A DNA stretch of 64,000 nt, taken from Fasciolopsis buskii (taxonomy: Eukaryota > Platyhelminthes > Trematoda > Plagiorchiida > Fasciolidae). This document shows positions 50,970-62,387 of the stretch, piece after piece. The stretch is taken from positions 4,490 through 68,489 of the forward strand of contig LUCM01002179.1 in the NCBI GenBank assembly GCA_008360955.1, read 5' to 3'. Numbering within the stretch: the first letter of the stretch is position 1; each line of letters opens with the position of its first letter. Position numbers and translations under genes: made by a program. The notes below the pieces were generated by a model, which saw nothing but the letters and a program-made list of their open reading frames with translations, made no database searches and was not told where the DNA came from.

Positions 50970-51345
50970 ATTTGGTTTTCCCCGAGGTAACGTCAAATAA
51001 CCGTTGAGACCACGAAAACAGGGACCATGATAGAGTGAACTAGGAGTGGTTGCGCGCGTTATACTGAACAATGTATCGTCGTCCAATAAGGTTGACTTAT
51101 TTGTACTTGTGGCTGACCAAGGAGGGACATAATCGGGCCCGAGTCCACCGGTATTAGGAAAGCCCAACAGATAGGAAGACAAATCATTGATTGAAGATCC
51201 GGCTCGTAGTGATCGTGTGTAATGGGATTCCCTGGAGAACATCCCCGAAAAAAGTTCAGATGAGTTGGGTATATCGGATCCGAAGCTGGCACCCGAGGCA
51301 GATGAAGTTGGTCTTGGATTGCGCACGAGGTCTTTACGTACACCA
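50970..51345 (-). CDS. CDC14: CDC14 exon: tail part 4, possibly last
   Basis: Acceptor CCCATGGCATAG before TGGTGTACG fits the preceding phase (AA joined to T gives Asn, then GVRKDLVRNPRPTSSASG). The chain is Ser/Gly/Leu-rich (FSRESHYTRSLRAGSS, LLGFPNTGGLGPDYVPPW, RGLNGYLTLPRGKPN). A good donor, CCAAAT before GTGAGT, closes it in phase 0. If that donor is not used, the frame runs 13 more codons to a stop at 50928, which would make this the terminal exon. I cannot decide between these. Confidence 0.6.
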
Positions 51346-52178
51346 CTATGCCATGGGAATGTATGGTTAATGGAAAAAAAGTTGTTGATCAAAAAATAAA
51401 ATAAAATAAAATGGAGCGGAAAAATAACATTTTATGCGTTCTGCAAATATTTCAGCTACTTCGTGGACCTAAGTTTCTTTGAAGCAGCCGCTAAATATGT
51501 GATCATGACTTTGATATTCTCACCAAAAGATGACTAAAAATCCTACCTAACAAAAACAACAACGGAGACGTATTCCACATTAGCGGATTCCTACATAAAA
51601 TGGTCAAGAAAAAAGAGCGCGAGTTTGTAGAGTAAAATTCAAAAGGGTCGACCATCCCTTTGCTAAGTGTTACACCAGCTCATTTGGTTATGCGCAAATT
51701 GATGACGCTTTTTGGGCTATGATCATTGAGTCGTCGGGCCGGTCTCATCGATCCGTAGGGTCTAACGCAGAGGCAGATGTAAACGATGTGAGGAAGAAAC
51801 TTGAGGACGTCGATATGACCAGGTACTCATGCATGTGTGTGTGTGCAGCCGAGGAGGATGTTTGATTTTTGGTTGGTGTGTGACTGTGCGTGTTGTTGCA
51901 TGCATGTATTTTGGGTAAACAGAACGATTCACAAAACAGTGAACAGTCTGTCCAGCAAACCACAGTTAACCATCGGCAAGGAAGTAATGTAGCACATTGT
52001 ACTGGAAATTCATTCGAAACAACTCCTCTGACGGCAGAAGGGAGGAGTTTAGAGAGGGGCTACCTAAAGCTTCAACACAAAGTTATCAATTGGTTTAAAC
52101 GTGTGCGTGCCAAACTGCTGACAGTGAAGGTTCAAGAACAACCGTGGATAAGTAAACGAGGAGGTTAATCGATCTCAC
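51346..52178 (-). other. CDC14 intron
   Basis: Contains an (AAAAT)n run at about 51391-51411, a short TG run near 51834-51846 and otherwise nothing recognised. Confidence 0.5.
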
Positions 52179-52628
52179 TTCGTATGTCTCCCATCCACAT
52201 GCCATGTCTTCATCGTTTGTGTCGATCGTAAAGATGATGTGGAACCCATATCTGCAAGCGTGGCTTGAGGTTGTGATGTTCTGTGTCGCGAGCCGCGTTT
52301 AGGAACAGATTTTGATACCAAATGAGAATCCGGATAATGATGATTGGATTCATCTTTTTCACTTGATGCTTCGCTGATTGCGTTTGTATTGGGCGGAATA
52401 AATGGATGTGGTGTATTCTTACCGGACTGCGATGAAGCTGGGTTTCTGCGGCTGCTCTTTTCAGAAGAGTCCATTTGTGGATTCGCTGGGTTTATGTAAT
52501 AGGTACTGAACTCTGTCGAGGTCACATCGTGATTTGGGGACCGTATACCCGGACCAACACCAACGGATGTGGTTTCCGGGACTGGCACGGCTCGCTCATT
52601 TGGCTTCGTGTACGACTGAAGCCGCATG
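52179..52628 (-). CDS. CDC14: CDC14 exon: tail part 3 (probable)
   Basis: A 450-bp open stretch, polar and Ser/Pro/Asn-rich (GIRSPNHDV, SSEKSSRRNPASSQSGK, SEASSEKDESNHH), without recognised domain. Acceptor GCAGCTACAG before CATGCGG fits the phase left by the previous exon (GC joined to C gives Ala). An alternative acceptor 12 bases later, CGGCTTCAG, does not fit the phase. Donor CATACGAA before GTGAGA. Assignment rests on phase, composition and strand. Confidence 0.65.
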
Positions 52629-54481
52629 CTGTAGCTGCGTTTGTGACTTCGTTTTGCATTGTCGGAATTTCTGTAGTGCGTACACAGATTGAATTAAAAA
52701 GGCATCAAACTGAATTAGAAAGGAGACGAAATGCGAGAACAATCTTGATAGAAACTGCATAAACAGACGACAAGCTGCCCACATTAATGACAGCACTACA
52801 GGTTGGTTAGAAAACAATATGGTATTGTAAGCATCTTATAATGATCCGTAATGCGTACGACTGCCAGCCACATTTATATTTCAGAAACTGAATGTATAGA
52901 GTTTATGAAGACATCACAAAAAAAACCAACTTTGAAAAGATAGTACTTCAACCAGGAATGATGAACTTCTAATAGTTCATAATGAATGAGTTTTCTGGAA
53001 GGCTTTGCTACGCAATGAATCCTACACGACGCGTAGAAACACAGATCACACAATATTGCTGGGTTGATGCACCTCACTGAAAAATGCTCTTGATTTGAGA
53101 ATTTTTATTTTGACGATTCCTCGCTAGATTTTAGCGTAGGTGGAAAGATGAGTCAGTTTCGCCACGTAATTTCGCATATGGTTGCGAACTGAACCACTGT
53201 GAACTTGCCAAAATCTTTCGTCACGTGAAGCAATAGCTGGATAGCTGGCTTTCAGCCACGGTATAGGAACAAAAACTTTCGTTTTAGGTAATTCTGTACA
53301 CTGACCTAATTTCGAGAAACAGATATAAAGACTTTTGATCAACTGATACGTCTCAACTGAAGTGCAATAAGTTTTGTAATTGTGGAATAAAATTGGTGTT
53401 AGAGTGGGGAAAGAAATCGTATGAAGTCTTCTAAGTGATATGCAAAAGTGTACAAGAATGCGATCAGATGTTAAACAGTGCATCAGTAATTGACTCACCG
53501 TTTGAAAGGCTAATCAGCTCCAAAAAATGGAGCGAACTTTAGAACTAATGGGTTATTTAGTTACATTGTAGACTATTGCATGACTATTCACTCCACCTTA
53601 TGGACATCCATCACTCTAGTCGAAGATTCGGTTGAAAATTGCCTTTCACGGTGGTACGAAACCCGGATAATCATCACTCTCTACAGGCGACGCATGCTGC
53701 TGCCGGATGAATCGTGTGCCTATGCGGCACATCACACCGTACGCAGCTGCTTCCTTTCGTCTTGAATGTTATTCTGATATGGCAAATAATATTTTCAGTA
53801 TTACGACCAACACCACAGAGTTATGTTATACATCTGAAGGTGATAGATAGAAATAGAGTTGGGTCAGGCAGGAACAATTAGGCATTAAATTTACGGCTCA
53901 CAACATGTGCACGTAAATGATTTTGCTGAACCTTGTTATACAAACAAAACGTGACCAGTACATTCACAAAGCTGGGCTCAGGGGTCACTTTACAAATCAG
54001 CAAACCTTGGATATTAGGCTTTGGAAATCCAGATACAGAAATCGACTCGTTTGGTTGACAGGTAAGACGATTTACCCAATGCCGGTCTGCTTTGAAATAC
54101 AGCGGAAAACAACGGGTATGAATAAGATATGCTCAACAGGGAATAACAAAATTACTTTAGTACTACTTTTGATGGGCTCGGAATTCAATACAGCCAGCAC
54201 GATAATAGCTGGCAAAAGTACCAAACCTTAAAAAAACCACGAAGACTTTTAAAATCCAGTGTCTCGTCAAATAGAATTCTTTGTTGGTAGTCGAGTGATT
54301 AACAGTAACCTACATTATGAAATTCGTTTTCACCTAGTCTTATCTGGTTTCTGTATAAGATGCTAACAAGTGGAGCAGATTTAGAGCTTTTGTAGCTTCT
54401 GTAGCAGTGCAATATAATACAGCACCGCTGTCCTACTAATTAAGCCACAATAAGAGTGTACACCCAGGAAATTGAATTATC
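52629..54481. other. CDC14 intron, part without recognised element
   Basis: Left part of the 4.4-kb intron. A minus-strand 124-codon frame at 53124-53498 has no known motif and no fitting splice sites that I could find. A plus-strand 104-codon frame at 53917-54231 likewise. Confidence 0.4.
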
Positions 54482-54676
54482 ATAAATGGATGGGTAATGT
54501 GGAGGTCAGGAGTCTAATACTAGGTGCCAATTCTGAGAACAGCTTGTTTCAGTATATGAAACTTAGTAGACTACGCTGGTTGGGTCAGGTGTTGTATATG
54601 GCGAACACTCATCTATTATATAAAGCCCTATTTTGTGTTTCTGCCAAGGAGTGGAGGAAGCCATGTGGAGTTCAAC
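54482..54676 (+). mobile_element. RTE 3' fragment, left half, split by a nested insertion
   Basis: Plus-strand RTE C-terminal region (NVEVRSLILGANSENS, LRWLGQVLYMANTHLLY) running up to CCATGTGGAGTTCAAC. In the unbroken copies the next bases are AGATGACGTGGCAA; here they appear 2 kb away at 56675. The two halves are thus one element interrupted by the minus-strand RTE at 54677-56665. Confidence 0.9.
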
Positions 54677-56674
54677 ATCATCATCATCATCGTTCAGCGT
54701 TAAACAGCAAGGCAAGCCTCACTGACTGCGGCCTTTCCCCAGAGTTACACGTTTATATAAAAAGAGTGAATATCCAACGGGAACAGAGAGTGGACCTACA
54801 CAGGCGAGAAAAGATAAGATGCTGCTGCAGCCAACACACGAAACACAGTCTAACTGTACAAACGCACGTGTTTTCAATCATTCTGATTCGATAGAAAATG
54901 ACAGCACGATCGCCACTGTTCACGGTTCACTCCCATATCCTTCAGTGTCTCCAGCCAAAGAGTCGACGAATCTTTCGGACCCCAACCACAAAGACTTGAG
55001 ACACCTACTTTACCTAACTTCGCTGTACATTTTCTCATCTCAAGTTGCCACGTCATCTGTTGGCCTCCACATTGCTTCTTCCATTCCTCAGGAGGAACAC
55101 AAAATAGGGCATAGTATGGTAGACGAGTGTTCGTCATACGCAACACGTGACCCAACCAACGCAGTCTACTGAGTTTCATACGCTGAAACAAGCTATTCTC
55201 AAAAGTGGCACCCAATACCAGATTCCTAACCTCAATATTACTCACCCGGTCACTCCAACCAATGCTAGCCATACTATGTAAACGTCGGTTGTCGAAAACC
55301 TTCAACCGACGAACATCGCCCACACGCATACTCCACGTCTCGCAACCGTACAACAGAACTGAACGCACTGCAGCACAGTACACACGAACTTTCAACTTCA
55401 GTGAAATATCAGGCCGACGCCACAAGTGTTCAATCCAGCGTAAGCTGCTCGAGCCTTGGATATACGCACACTTAACTCCAATCCCGAGCAACCATCGTTC
55501 GACACGCAGCTACCAAGGTAGGTGAAACTGTCCACAGTCGTTATTTCCTCTCCATCCAGTATCAAGTTCGGCGCTGCTGTCGTCCAGTCCTGTAACAGCA
55601 CTTTGAAGGTGCAAAACACATGCCAAATCGAGCAACCGATCTCGACAGTCTATCTAGCGCCCGTTGTGCATGGTCCGCAAACTCGAACAGGCACACGACG
55701 TCGTCTGCGTAATCTAGGTCGCATAGATTTCCACCACTTCCCAGTTCGACTACTACATCCCGGAGACCTCCTAAAGCATCTTCCATCACCTCGTCCATCA
55801 CGAAGTTGAACGAGAATGGAGAAATGGGACACCCTTGTCGAACGCCACTAGTTGTTTCGAATGAACGTGACAGTTCACCGTATACCCTAACGCGACCATA
55901 GGCATGCAAGTACAATGCTCGCAACAGGTTCACAAACTTCGTTGGCATACCCTTCCGGTGGAGAGCATTGAGCAGTGCTGGTCGATCCACGGAGTCGAAA
56001 GCACCGTTCAAGTCGAGAAAAACTACGATCGTAGGGCGCCGGTAAGTGTGGCGCGTTTCTAGTAACTGCCGGAGAGTGAATATCTGGCCGATGCAACCTC
56101 GACCTGGATAAAATCAGACCTGTTGTTCGCGAATAGTACGCTCGCGAAAAGGTGTCAAACCGTGCAGCATTATCAAAGCTAACACCTTAGTAACTATCGG
56201 AATTAAACTAATCCCACGATGATTGCTGCAGTCACTCCATGTGTCCTTCTTGAATATAGGTACAATCAGTGACTCACCCCACGACAACGGGATACGCTCC
56301 TCGTTCCAAATATCACGAAGCAAGGAGATAAGTGATTTCATCAGAGTTATCCCACCCAATTTGAAGAGAATTGGGGGAAAGTCGTCGGGACCGGCTGCTT
56401 TTCTCCTCTTCAGAAGTCGAATATTCGACTGCACTCCCACTTCCGTTGGAGGATCAAGTGACACCTCCCAAGGATTCACAGCTCCAGACGTCGGACTAAA
56501 TACGTTAGCGTGTGGCCAGCTAAACTGATCCTTGAAATGCTCTGCCCAACGGTCCAGTCTTTCTTGTCTACCATGAATGAGCTCTCCAGTCCTATCGCAC
56601 ACGACTTCACTAACCGATGTTCGCCGCCTACCGCTGTCGCGTATAAGCTTAAACAGTCTTTGACTGAGGTCAAC
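54668..56674. repeat. 9-bp target-site duplication flanking the nested RTE
   Basis: GAGTTCAAC at 54668-54676 and GAGGTCAAC at 56666-56674 flank the inserted minus-strand element and differ at one base. They fit the sequence expected at this place in the interrupted RTE. Confidence 0.75.
54677..56665 (-). mobile_element. RTE-type LINE inserted into another RTE copy
   Basis: 5'-truncated RTE of 1,989 bp on the minus strand. It begins with codons for LSQRLFKLIRDSG. Minus-strand frames show the pre-RT and RT start (56114-56665: VGVQSNIRLLKRRKAAGPDDF, SDCSNHRGISLIPIV), the RT middle (55562-56011: MNGAFDSVDRPALL, VRQGCPISPFSFNF, LDYADDVVCLFEFAD with the YADD site intact) and the C-terminal region (54874-55491: VLLYGCETWSMRV, LRWLGHVLRMTNTRLPYYALF, LCGWGPKD). 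Frames are broken only a few times, so it is the best preserved copy. It ends with the family 3' sequence and an (ATC)n tail at 54677-54690 (GAT on the sense strand). Confidence 0.92.
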
Positions 56675-57007
56675 AGATGACGTGGCAACGTTGAATGAGA
56701 AAATGTTCAGCGAACTTAGGTAAAGTAGGTGACTCACGTCTTCGTGGTTGCCGTCTGAAAGACCCGTCACCTGGCTGACTGGAGACACTGAAGGATATGA
56801 CAATGAACTGCGAGCAGTGTGGATCGTGTTGTCATTTTCTATCAAGTAAGAATGATTGAAAGAGTGTGTTCCGAGTGTTGGCTACAGCAGCGTCATATCT
56901 CTTCCCACTTATGTAGGTTCACCCCTGTTCCTCTTTTTATAGAAACGTGTAACTATGGTCAGTGGGGCTGCCTTGTTGTTTAAGTCTGAACAATGATGAT
57001 GATGATG
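56675..57007 (+). mobile_element. RTE 3' fragment, right half, with GAT tail
   Basis: Continues the left half with AGATGACGTGGCAACG..., then the family 3' untranslated region, ending AACAATGATGATGATGATG near 57008. The tail abuts the splice donor of the CDC14 exon at 57022. Confidence 0.9.
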
Positions 57008-57021
57008 TTCAGGAAACTTAC

Positions 57022-57460
57022 GCAATGTGAACCGTAATTGTGTGTGCTGGATCCGGATGATTACGCCCACCAATATCTTTGGGCCGAGGAGGAAGCAAAG
57101 GTTTCGTAAAAAGACCGGTTGAATTTCGTACTCGCTGGCTGGTACGAAGGTTTCGACCAACAGCAACCAGAGCCGACAGTGAAGACTGGCGTAAGGTTTG
57201 ACTACGTGTACAAACTCCAGTTTCCGAATCTGAATCCGGTAGATTTTCGTACGGGGGTGAATAGTCTTCTCGATGGTTGTGTGCAATCGTATTTGCTTGC
57301 TTGTGAGAACAGGCCGGACCGCTGATGGCGCGGTTGGACGAACCAAGGGATCGGACAAGTCCTTTCTGATCATTATGAGCCCCACGTTGCTGACGTCGGA
57401 GTAGTTTTAGACGATTCAGTTGGTCGCCTTGCGTGATCGTCATTTCAGGGCTAGACCGTC
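57022..57460 (-). CDS. CDC14: CDC14 exon: tail part 2 with the TQGDxL motif
   Basis: Starts GRSSPEMTITQGDQLNRLKLLRRQQ. The TQGD-x-L-x-x-LK-x-x-R block is a recognisable conserved island in the tail of animal CDC14 proteins, which supports this exon belonging to the gene. The rest is basic and Ser/Thr-rich (RTSQRVRNSTG, PLLPPRPKD). Acceptor CTAACTGAAG before GACGG; donor ATTGC before GTAAGT at 57021-57016. The 3' tail of an RTE insertion ends about 10 bp downstream of the donor. Confidence 0.88.
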
Positions 57461-57739
57461 CTTCAGTTAGTTGGCGCAAAACAAAGCGACAATATCATTA
57501 ATCGGTACGCAATTGTGATTAAGCAAACAGATTTATGCTTACTCAGATGAGTATCGAGTAAAGTCATTGTGGCATGCACTACTAGAGCCAACTTCAATGA
57601 ACTAAGCCGCTTCAGGAAAATTGATAGGTTCTGGTCACCTCAGATAACAACGTAATATTAGTGACGCAAAAAGGTGTATCAAATAACAGTATACAACGGA
57701 TACTAACGCCATGGTGGCCATTACCATTGCAATACTAAC

Positions 57740-58149
57740 CTATATTAGGGGATGCCTTCACCTCCGGATCTGGTTCGCATACGTCCACCTGGTTTGTCCG
57801 ATCGACCGATCTGAAAGCATTCACAATATTTGGAGTAATAATACCGCGCTTCGATGAACGTGCTGCAGGAAAACCCGGCGCGCGAGAGCGCGCTGCAGTC
57901 CACGTCCAGTATTTGGTCCCGGTATCAGCAGAATTCCTAGAAGTGGCGGACAAAGTTGTACTACAGGCGCAGTTACCCGTGCTTGTGTCTTGCGGAGAAT
58001 CCGAAGGATTTCCTGTTTGGGTAGCTTCTAGTACTGATGCTATTGGATCTGTTGATTCCGATTTGCAGTATGGTGACTCTGCAACAACAGTGCCTGGGTC
58101 TCCAGCCGGCGTGATTGGTGGTGCCAGAATGTCCTGCGCTACAGGCACA
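57740..58149 (-). CDS. CDC14: CDC14 exon: variable tail, part 1
   Basis: Follows in phase (CC joined to T gives Pro, then VPVAQDILAPP). Low-complexity, rich in Ser, Thr, Asp and Pro, with SPY, TQTGNPSDSPQD and an RSRAPGFPAARSSKRG basic patch. No domain recognised; in CDC14 proteins the C-terminal tail is regulatory and holds localisation signals, so a similar role is inferred. Acceptor ATATGAAAG; donor CTAATATAG before GTTAGT, a less common donor. Confidence 0.85.
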
Positions 58150-59024
58150 CTTTCATATAGAAGCAAAAAGCAGAGACGAACGGTAGTGTGACAGTAAATC
58201 CTAGGTTAAATACGAGAAAACTATAGAAAATGCAAACATTGTGCACATACTGATCATTGGATTGTGCTCACATTCCAAAACAAGGTATGCTCTTCCAATG
58301 GTGAGACGGGGCAAAATGTTTGCCGTCGGTTTTTAAAGAATATAAAATTATTACCAGACAAACCTCACGTTTAATTTAATTTTTCTCATCTAAATTCGAA
58401 TTGTCGAAAGAACGTCACTCACGCCTCAATTGCCGGGTCCGTTATCAGCTTAACCGAGAGGCTGTGCGAAAGCACTTTTATGATTGATCATACTGAATGT
58501 ACACCACCAAATTCAAGAACAGACGGATAAAAAGGACAATGCAAAGTCTACTTGACGTTACGAAGTAAAAACGCATGACTGGTGCAACTGAATGGGTTCG
58601 ATTCCTAGGTAAGTTAACAATTTCTAAAATCTGGATCAGCCCGAGGTTTATCGAATCCAATTGCGCAGTAATTCATAGCGCTGTCACAGTTTGTGTGCTC
58701 TCACAGGTGCTTTCCAATCGGTTTCAAAAAAAATCTGAACTGAAAACGGAAGAAGACGTCAATGTTTTCTATCTACTATCTTTTGTACTAATTTCGCATT
58801 TCTTTTAAGATCAGTTTTTGAAAAAAGTGTTTTCGTTCGTGCTTTTTACCAGCTAATCTGTCTAATAATAACTACAAGTTCAAGCTCGATCGGTAATCTG
58901 CGAGACAAGATAACAAAAATGAATTGGTGTTTTGAGAAGACATTTTTCACAGAAAAATAAATATAACTGCCAATAGATAAAATTATGTAAGTTGGTCACC
59001 GTGCTATCTGATTTGTTCACTTAC
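58150..59024. other. CDC14 intron, nothing recognised
   Basis: An intron of 875 bp with GTAAGT donor and GAAAG acceptor on the minus strand. No repeat or RNA seen. Confidence 0.5.
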
Positions 59025-59442
59025 GGTTCCTCAATCTGCCGTGAACCGGAACTCGGTCCATCCGGGTTATTATCAACATCAATGACAGTCGAATCCGAGG
59101 TACGATCCACTTGCGATTCAGGCGCATCGCCATGAACAATCTGATTCACTCCGATTTGAGCACTGGAATTCGACAACTGTTCATCCCCGGCTGATTTGGC
59201 ATGTTTATTCGAGACACTGGTAGCCAAGCTACCGCGTCTGGTGGCCAAATAGCGTTGATTCACTCTATAGATTTCTCCACTTTGCCAGCATATTGATTCA
59301 ACAACATCTAACCAGTGCTGTTGTGGTCCAATAATGGATCCGGGACGGCAGATCCGACACCAAGCTATGGCCTCACGTGCGTTGAACTTATAATGTTTCA
59401 TCAGATAGCATGCAATCAGTGTTCCAGTTCGACCAAGGCCAG
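59025..59442 (-). CDS. CDC14: CDC14 exon: P-loop and end of catalytic domain
   Basis: Begins [20 protein letters not shown], completing the HC-x5-R signature (Cys in the previous exon, Arg here), and continues [20 protein letters not shown], the most conserved stretch of the family. After [11 protein letters not shown] the sequence turns polar and disordered-looking, with Asp, Ser and Gln. Acceptor TCCAAGTTTAG precedes CTGGCC; donor GAGGAACC precedes GTAAGT. It ends two bases into a Pro codon completed by the next exon. Confidence 0.95.
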
Positions 59443-60449
59443 CTAAACTTGGAGAGAAAATGTGATGCCAAAACCCGATCAGATATTCACACACAAAAGC
59501 TGACAGTTTCTGAAGTAACGAACAACAAATCATTAAATCGTTTTCGACAGCTCAATTGTCGGGGATTTAAAGAAAGCATCTTAACGTAACTTAAACATTT
59601 GTGAACGAAAAAGCCTCTGATAGCTTATACTAGAGTCAAAAAAGCCAGCCCTAATATTACCCGATCGGAAAAGTCATAAACATCGGCGGTGAAAATAATG
59701 CAGATCTACTGCAAACTGGACTGAGAAAATCAGTTCTTTGCATGCAGCCTTTCACACTGTGTAACAACATCAGCTTGTCTCGGCCTCATCTACTCACGTT
59801 TCATGTGAGTACTTGAGTAAAATCATCCGAACATGGAAACTCGAGATTTGTTTTAGTGCACCATTAACCATTACTTAGTATGGGAAATTCGTGGCCTGTC
59901 CAAAGTTATGGGCGTACGGGCTAACTAAGCCAACTCCTCAATAGAAATTGATCTTTTACTCAGTATTGCAGTGAAACAGCACTTCATCAATTCTTCGTTA
60001 CACAAGGTTTATCCCCAATTCTAGATAGAAAATTGTAGAATACAGACAAATTTTAATTGATCCGAACAAGGTGGCTGAACTTAGCGTAGTTTGGGTGCAC
60101 TACGTTAGACAGCCTGGCTGTTTTCGGGACAATGAATCAAAATTACTATTTCTTGGTGCTCTGGAGTAAATTCCGATTGCGTGGCACTACGAATCTCCAC
60201 AGCGGTTCGGAAAAATAAAAGCATTATTTTGATAAGGTTTTATGAACAGCCATCGGTTACAAAAGCCTTAAACTTATCACAATAAACAGGATATACTTCA
60301 TCTACACCATCACTTAAAAATATCGTCGAAGATTTTCGCCGTTGGGAGAACGTACTAGAGAATTCTTATTCCTATCCCTGACTGACTGCCCTTGAGTATA
60401 CATCCGTCACACAGACTTCAATTCATCCATTCAAGCTTACATTCAGGAA

Positions 60450-60568
60450 GTATCGAACTCGAGTTTCGCTGTAGTTAGTGCTTATCGGCAGTGCATATCC
60501 ACCACCGCACTCGGGATTTGAACCCAAGCCTTCCAACCGAAAGGTAAGTGGCTACCATCCTCCTTCCA
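60450..60568 (-). mobile_element. tRNA-derived SINE with decayed hammerhead, copy D
   Basis: On the minus strand a tRNA-like head with TGGTAGCCACTTA (60557-60545) and a good B box GGTTCAAATCC (60524-60514) is followed by GGATATGCACTG and a 45-nt region (60494-60450) of exactly the ribozyme length. There the core reads CCGATAA in place of CTGATGA, GAAA is kept, and stem I no longer pairs fully. The head is shorter than, and different from, copy A, so it may derive from another tRNA or carry a deletion. Confidence 0.65.
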
Positions 60569-62357
60569 GGACGGCACTGACGAGGACATTTGAGAAAACT
60601 CAACTCAGTAATTCTGGCCAGCTTAGATGGGAGCTGGTGGTGTAGTACACATCCTGGGTGCGATGTATGAGTTCTAGTAACAGCGAAACTTGAATCTAAT
60701 GAATCTTTGAATTGAGAATGACCGGATGATTTGAGGTATGTGCTGGAACCATGCAGTTCAAAGGGCAGGCGCCTTAACATCGAATCCCACACGATATCCA
60801 GAAGGAATTGAGATCTACATAAAATTTTACTCCCTGCTCGACAAGTTAACAAATATGAGATCTTTCAGGTGTTACCCGATACAAAGCACGTTAGCATATG
60901 AACGTTGCCGATCTATCATTGACTTTCTTTTGACGATTAGCTGTTGTGTTGATAAGTATACAGTGCTATGCTCGCAAGAAACGTTTATTTCAAGAAGTTT
61001 CCTATGAAGCTTTATTCCATTAAAAATATTTATATTATTAACGATATCTGGATATAACTAAGTACAGGCATGTAATTCCATGCACCTAAATTTAAAGGAC
61101 CATTATTAATGTGCCATTTAGAGAGCGGAATGGGGAATTGTTTCGGGCTGGCACATCGAAATTTGCTCTGTTGTTGCTCGTCATGCAGGACAACGAACAA
61201 CTCTCATTTGAGACTCGTTACCATTTGCCAGAATAAAAAATACCTATTAATTACTAGTCACAGAGCCTATGAAGAAGTGGCGAATTTCATAGTGGAATTT
61301 ACATACGCGCTATTCGAATTCCCGAGTCTCGATATCTTGCAGAAAACATCGAAAAAAATCGTCTTTGGCATCTAGATACGCGTTTCAGAGGCTTAACTGA
61401 AAGCGCCTAGCCAAAGGCTACATAAGTAGTTTGGTAGGTTAGACGTTGAGGCTGAATGTAGTACCACAAAGATATAATAACGGCATATTTACATTATATG
61501 TACATGTTCTGGAAACAAGAATGGTGCCAACGCAACAAATTCAGTACATAAGCGTTCAGAGAGCCACTAAAAAGGTGGAAAGCACTGAACAGTAGGAAAC
61601 CCATCGTTTTCGTATTTTAACTGTAAGCAGGTGATAAAATACAAAGAAAGGAAAAAGATTGTTGATCCAAGCATAATTCATTTCATGCGAGTTACATGTA
61701 TTCCTCACCCTAATCACTATTTTTCTGTTATGCTCATCTTCATTAGTACAAACTGCGAGGTTCTAACAAAAGCTTACGAATGATGACTTTCGTAGAGAAA
61801 GCTATTGTCAGTCAGACAGGGTTATAACCGTCGCTAAAATTTGCTTTTATTGTATACATCGAGTATTCGAACATGAAATAATTCATTCAGGGCTTAGTAC
61901 CAATCAAGTCAAGAGAAGACCAGGTTGAACCACCCGTAGGTAAGGGAATTTTCAGTTTGCTAAGTTTGGAATCTCATTGTAAGTTGAAATAGTGAAAAGT
62001 AATCCCTCTAAAGAAATTTGTTGATCACTCCCAAATAATACCAAAAGAGATGGATCTACTAATAAGGACTTTAATTTTGTGTTTCAAATTCGTGAGAATC
62101 CCGGGATTCTTACTTTGAATTCGGTTTTTGATCTCTATCCTGATATCATTCCTGTTAACTAAAAACATGCTGCGGTAATCGGTAAAAGTCGCGACCTGTA
62201 ACGACCGATTAGGAATACCGGTCCACGAAAACCAGGTGCAAGTGTGCTAAGGAATCCGACGGCTCATAGAAGTGACGCTGAGAACATCGTCTACAGCAAT
62301 GGACAGAGTATTTTAAAGAGCAGTTTAGTTCGCCGAATACCATAACTGGGCTCTTAG

Positions 62358-62387
62358 GTGTACCAACAAATGGAACTCTTGGTACAC
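62358..62387. repeat. Perfect 9-bp inverted repeat at the SINE 3' terminus
   Basis: GTGTACCAA at 62358-62366 and TTGGTACAC at 62379-62387 with a 12-base spacer. The right arm is the terminal motif shared with the tails near 11598 and 34540. Confidence 0.85.

Noticed and set aside
53124..53498. Extra CDC14 exon
   Set aside because: The frame is hydrophobic and Cys/Tyr-rich, unlike the polar tail, and the neighbouring exons already join in phase without it.
56114..56845. A 243-codon minus-strand protein
   Set aside because: It is a chimera: its first 60 codons are antisense to the older plus-strand RTE and the rest is the RT of the nested RTE.
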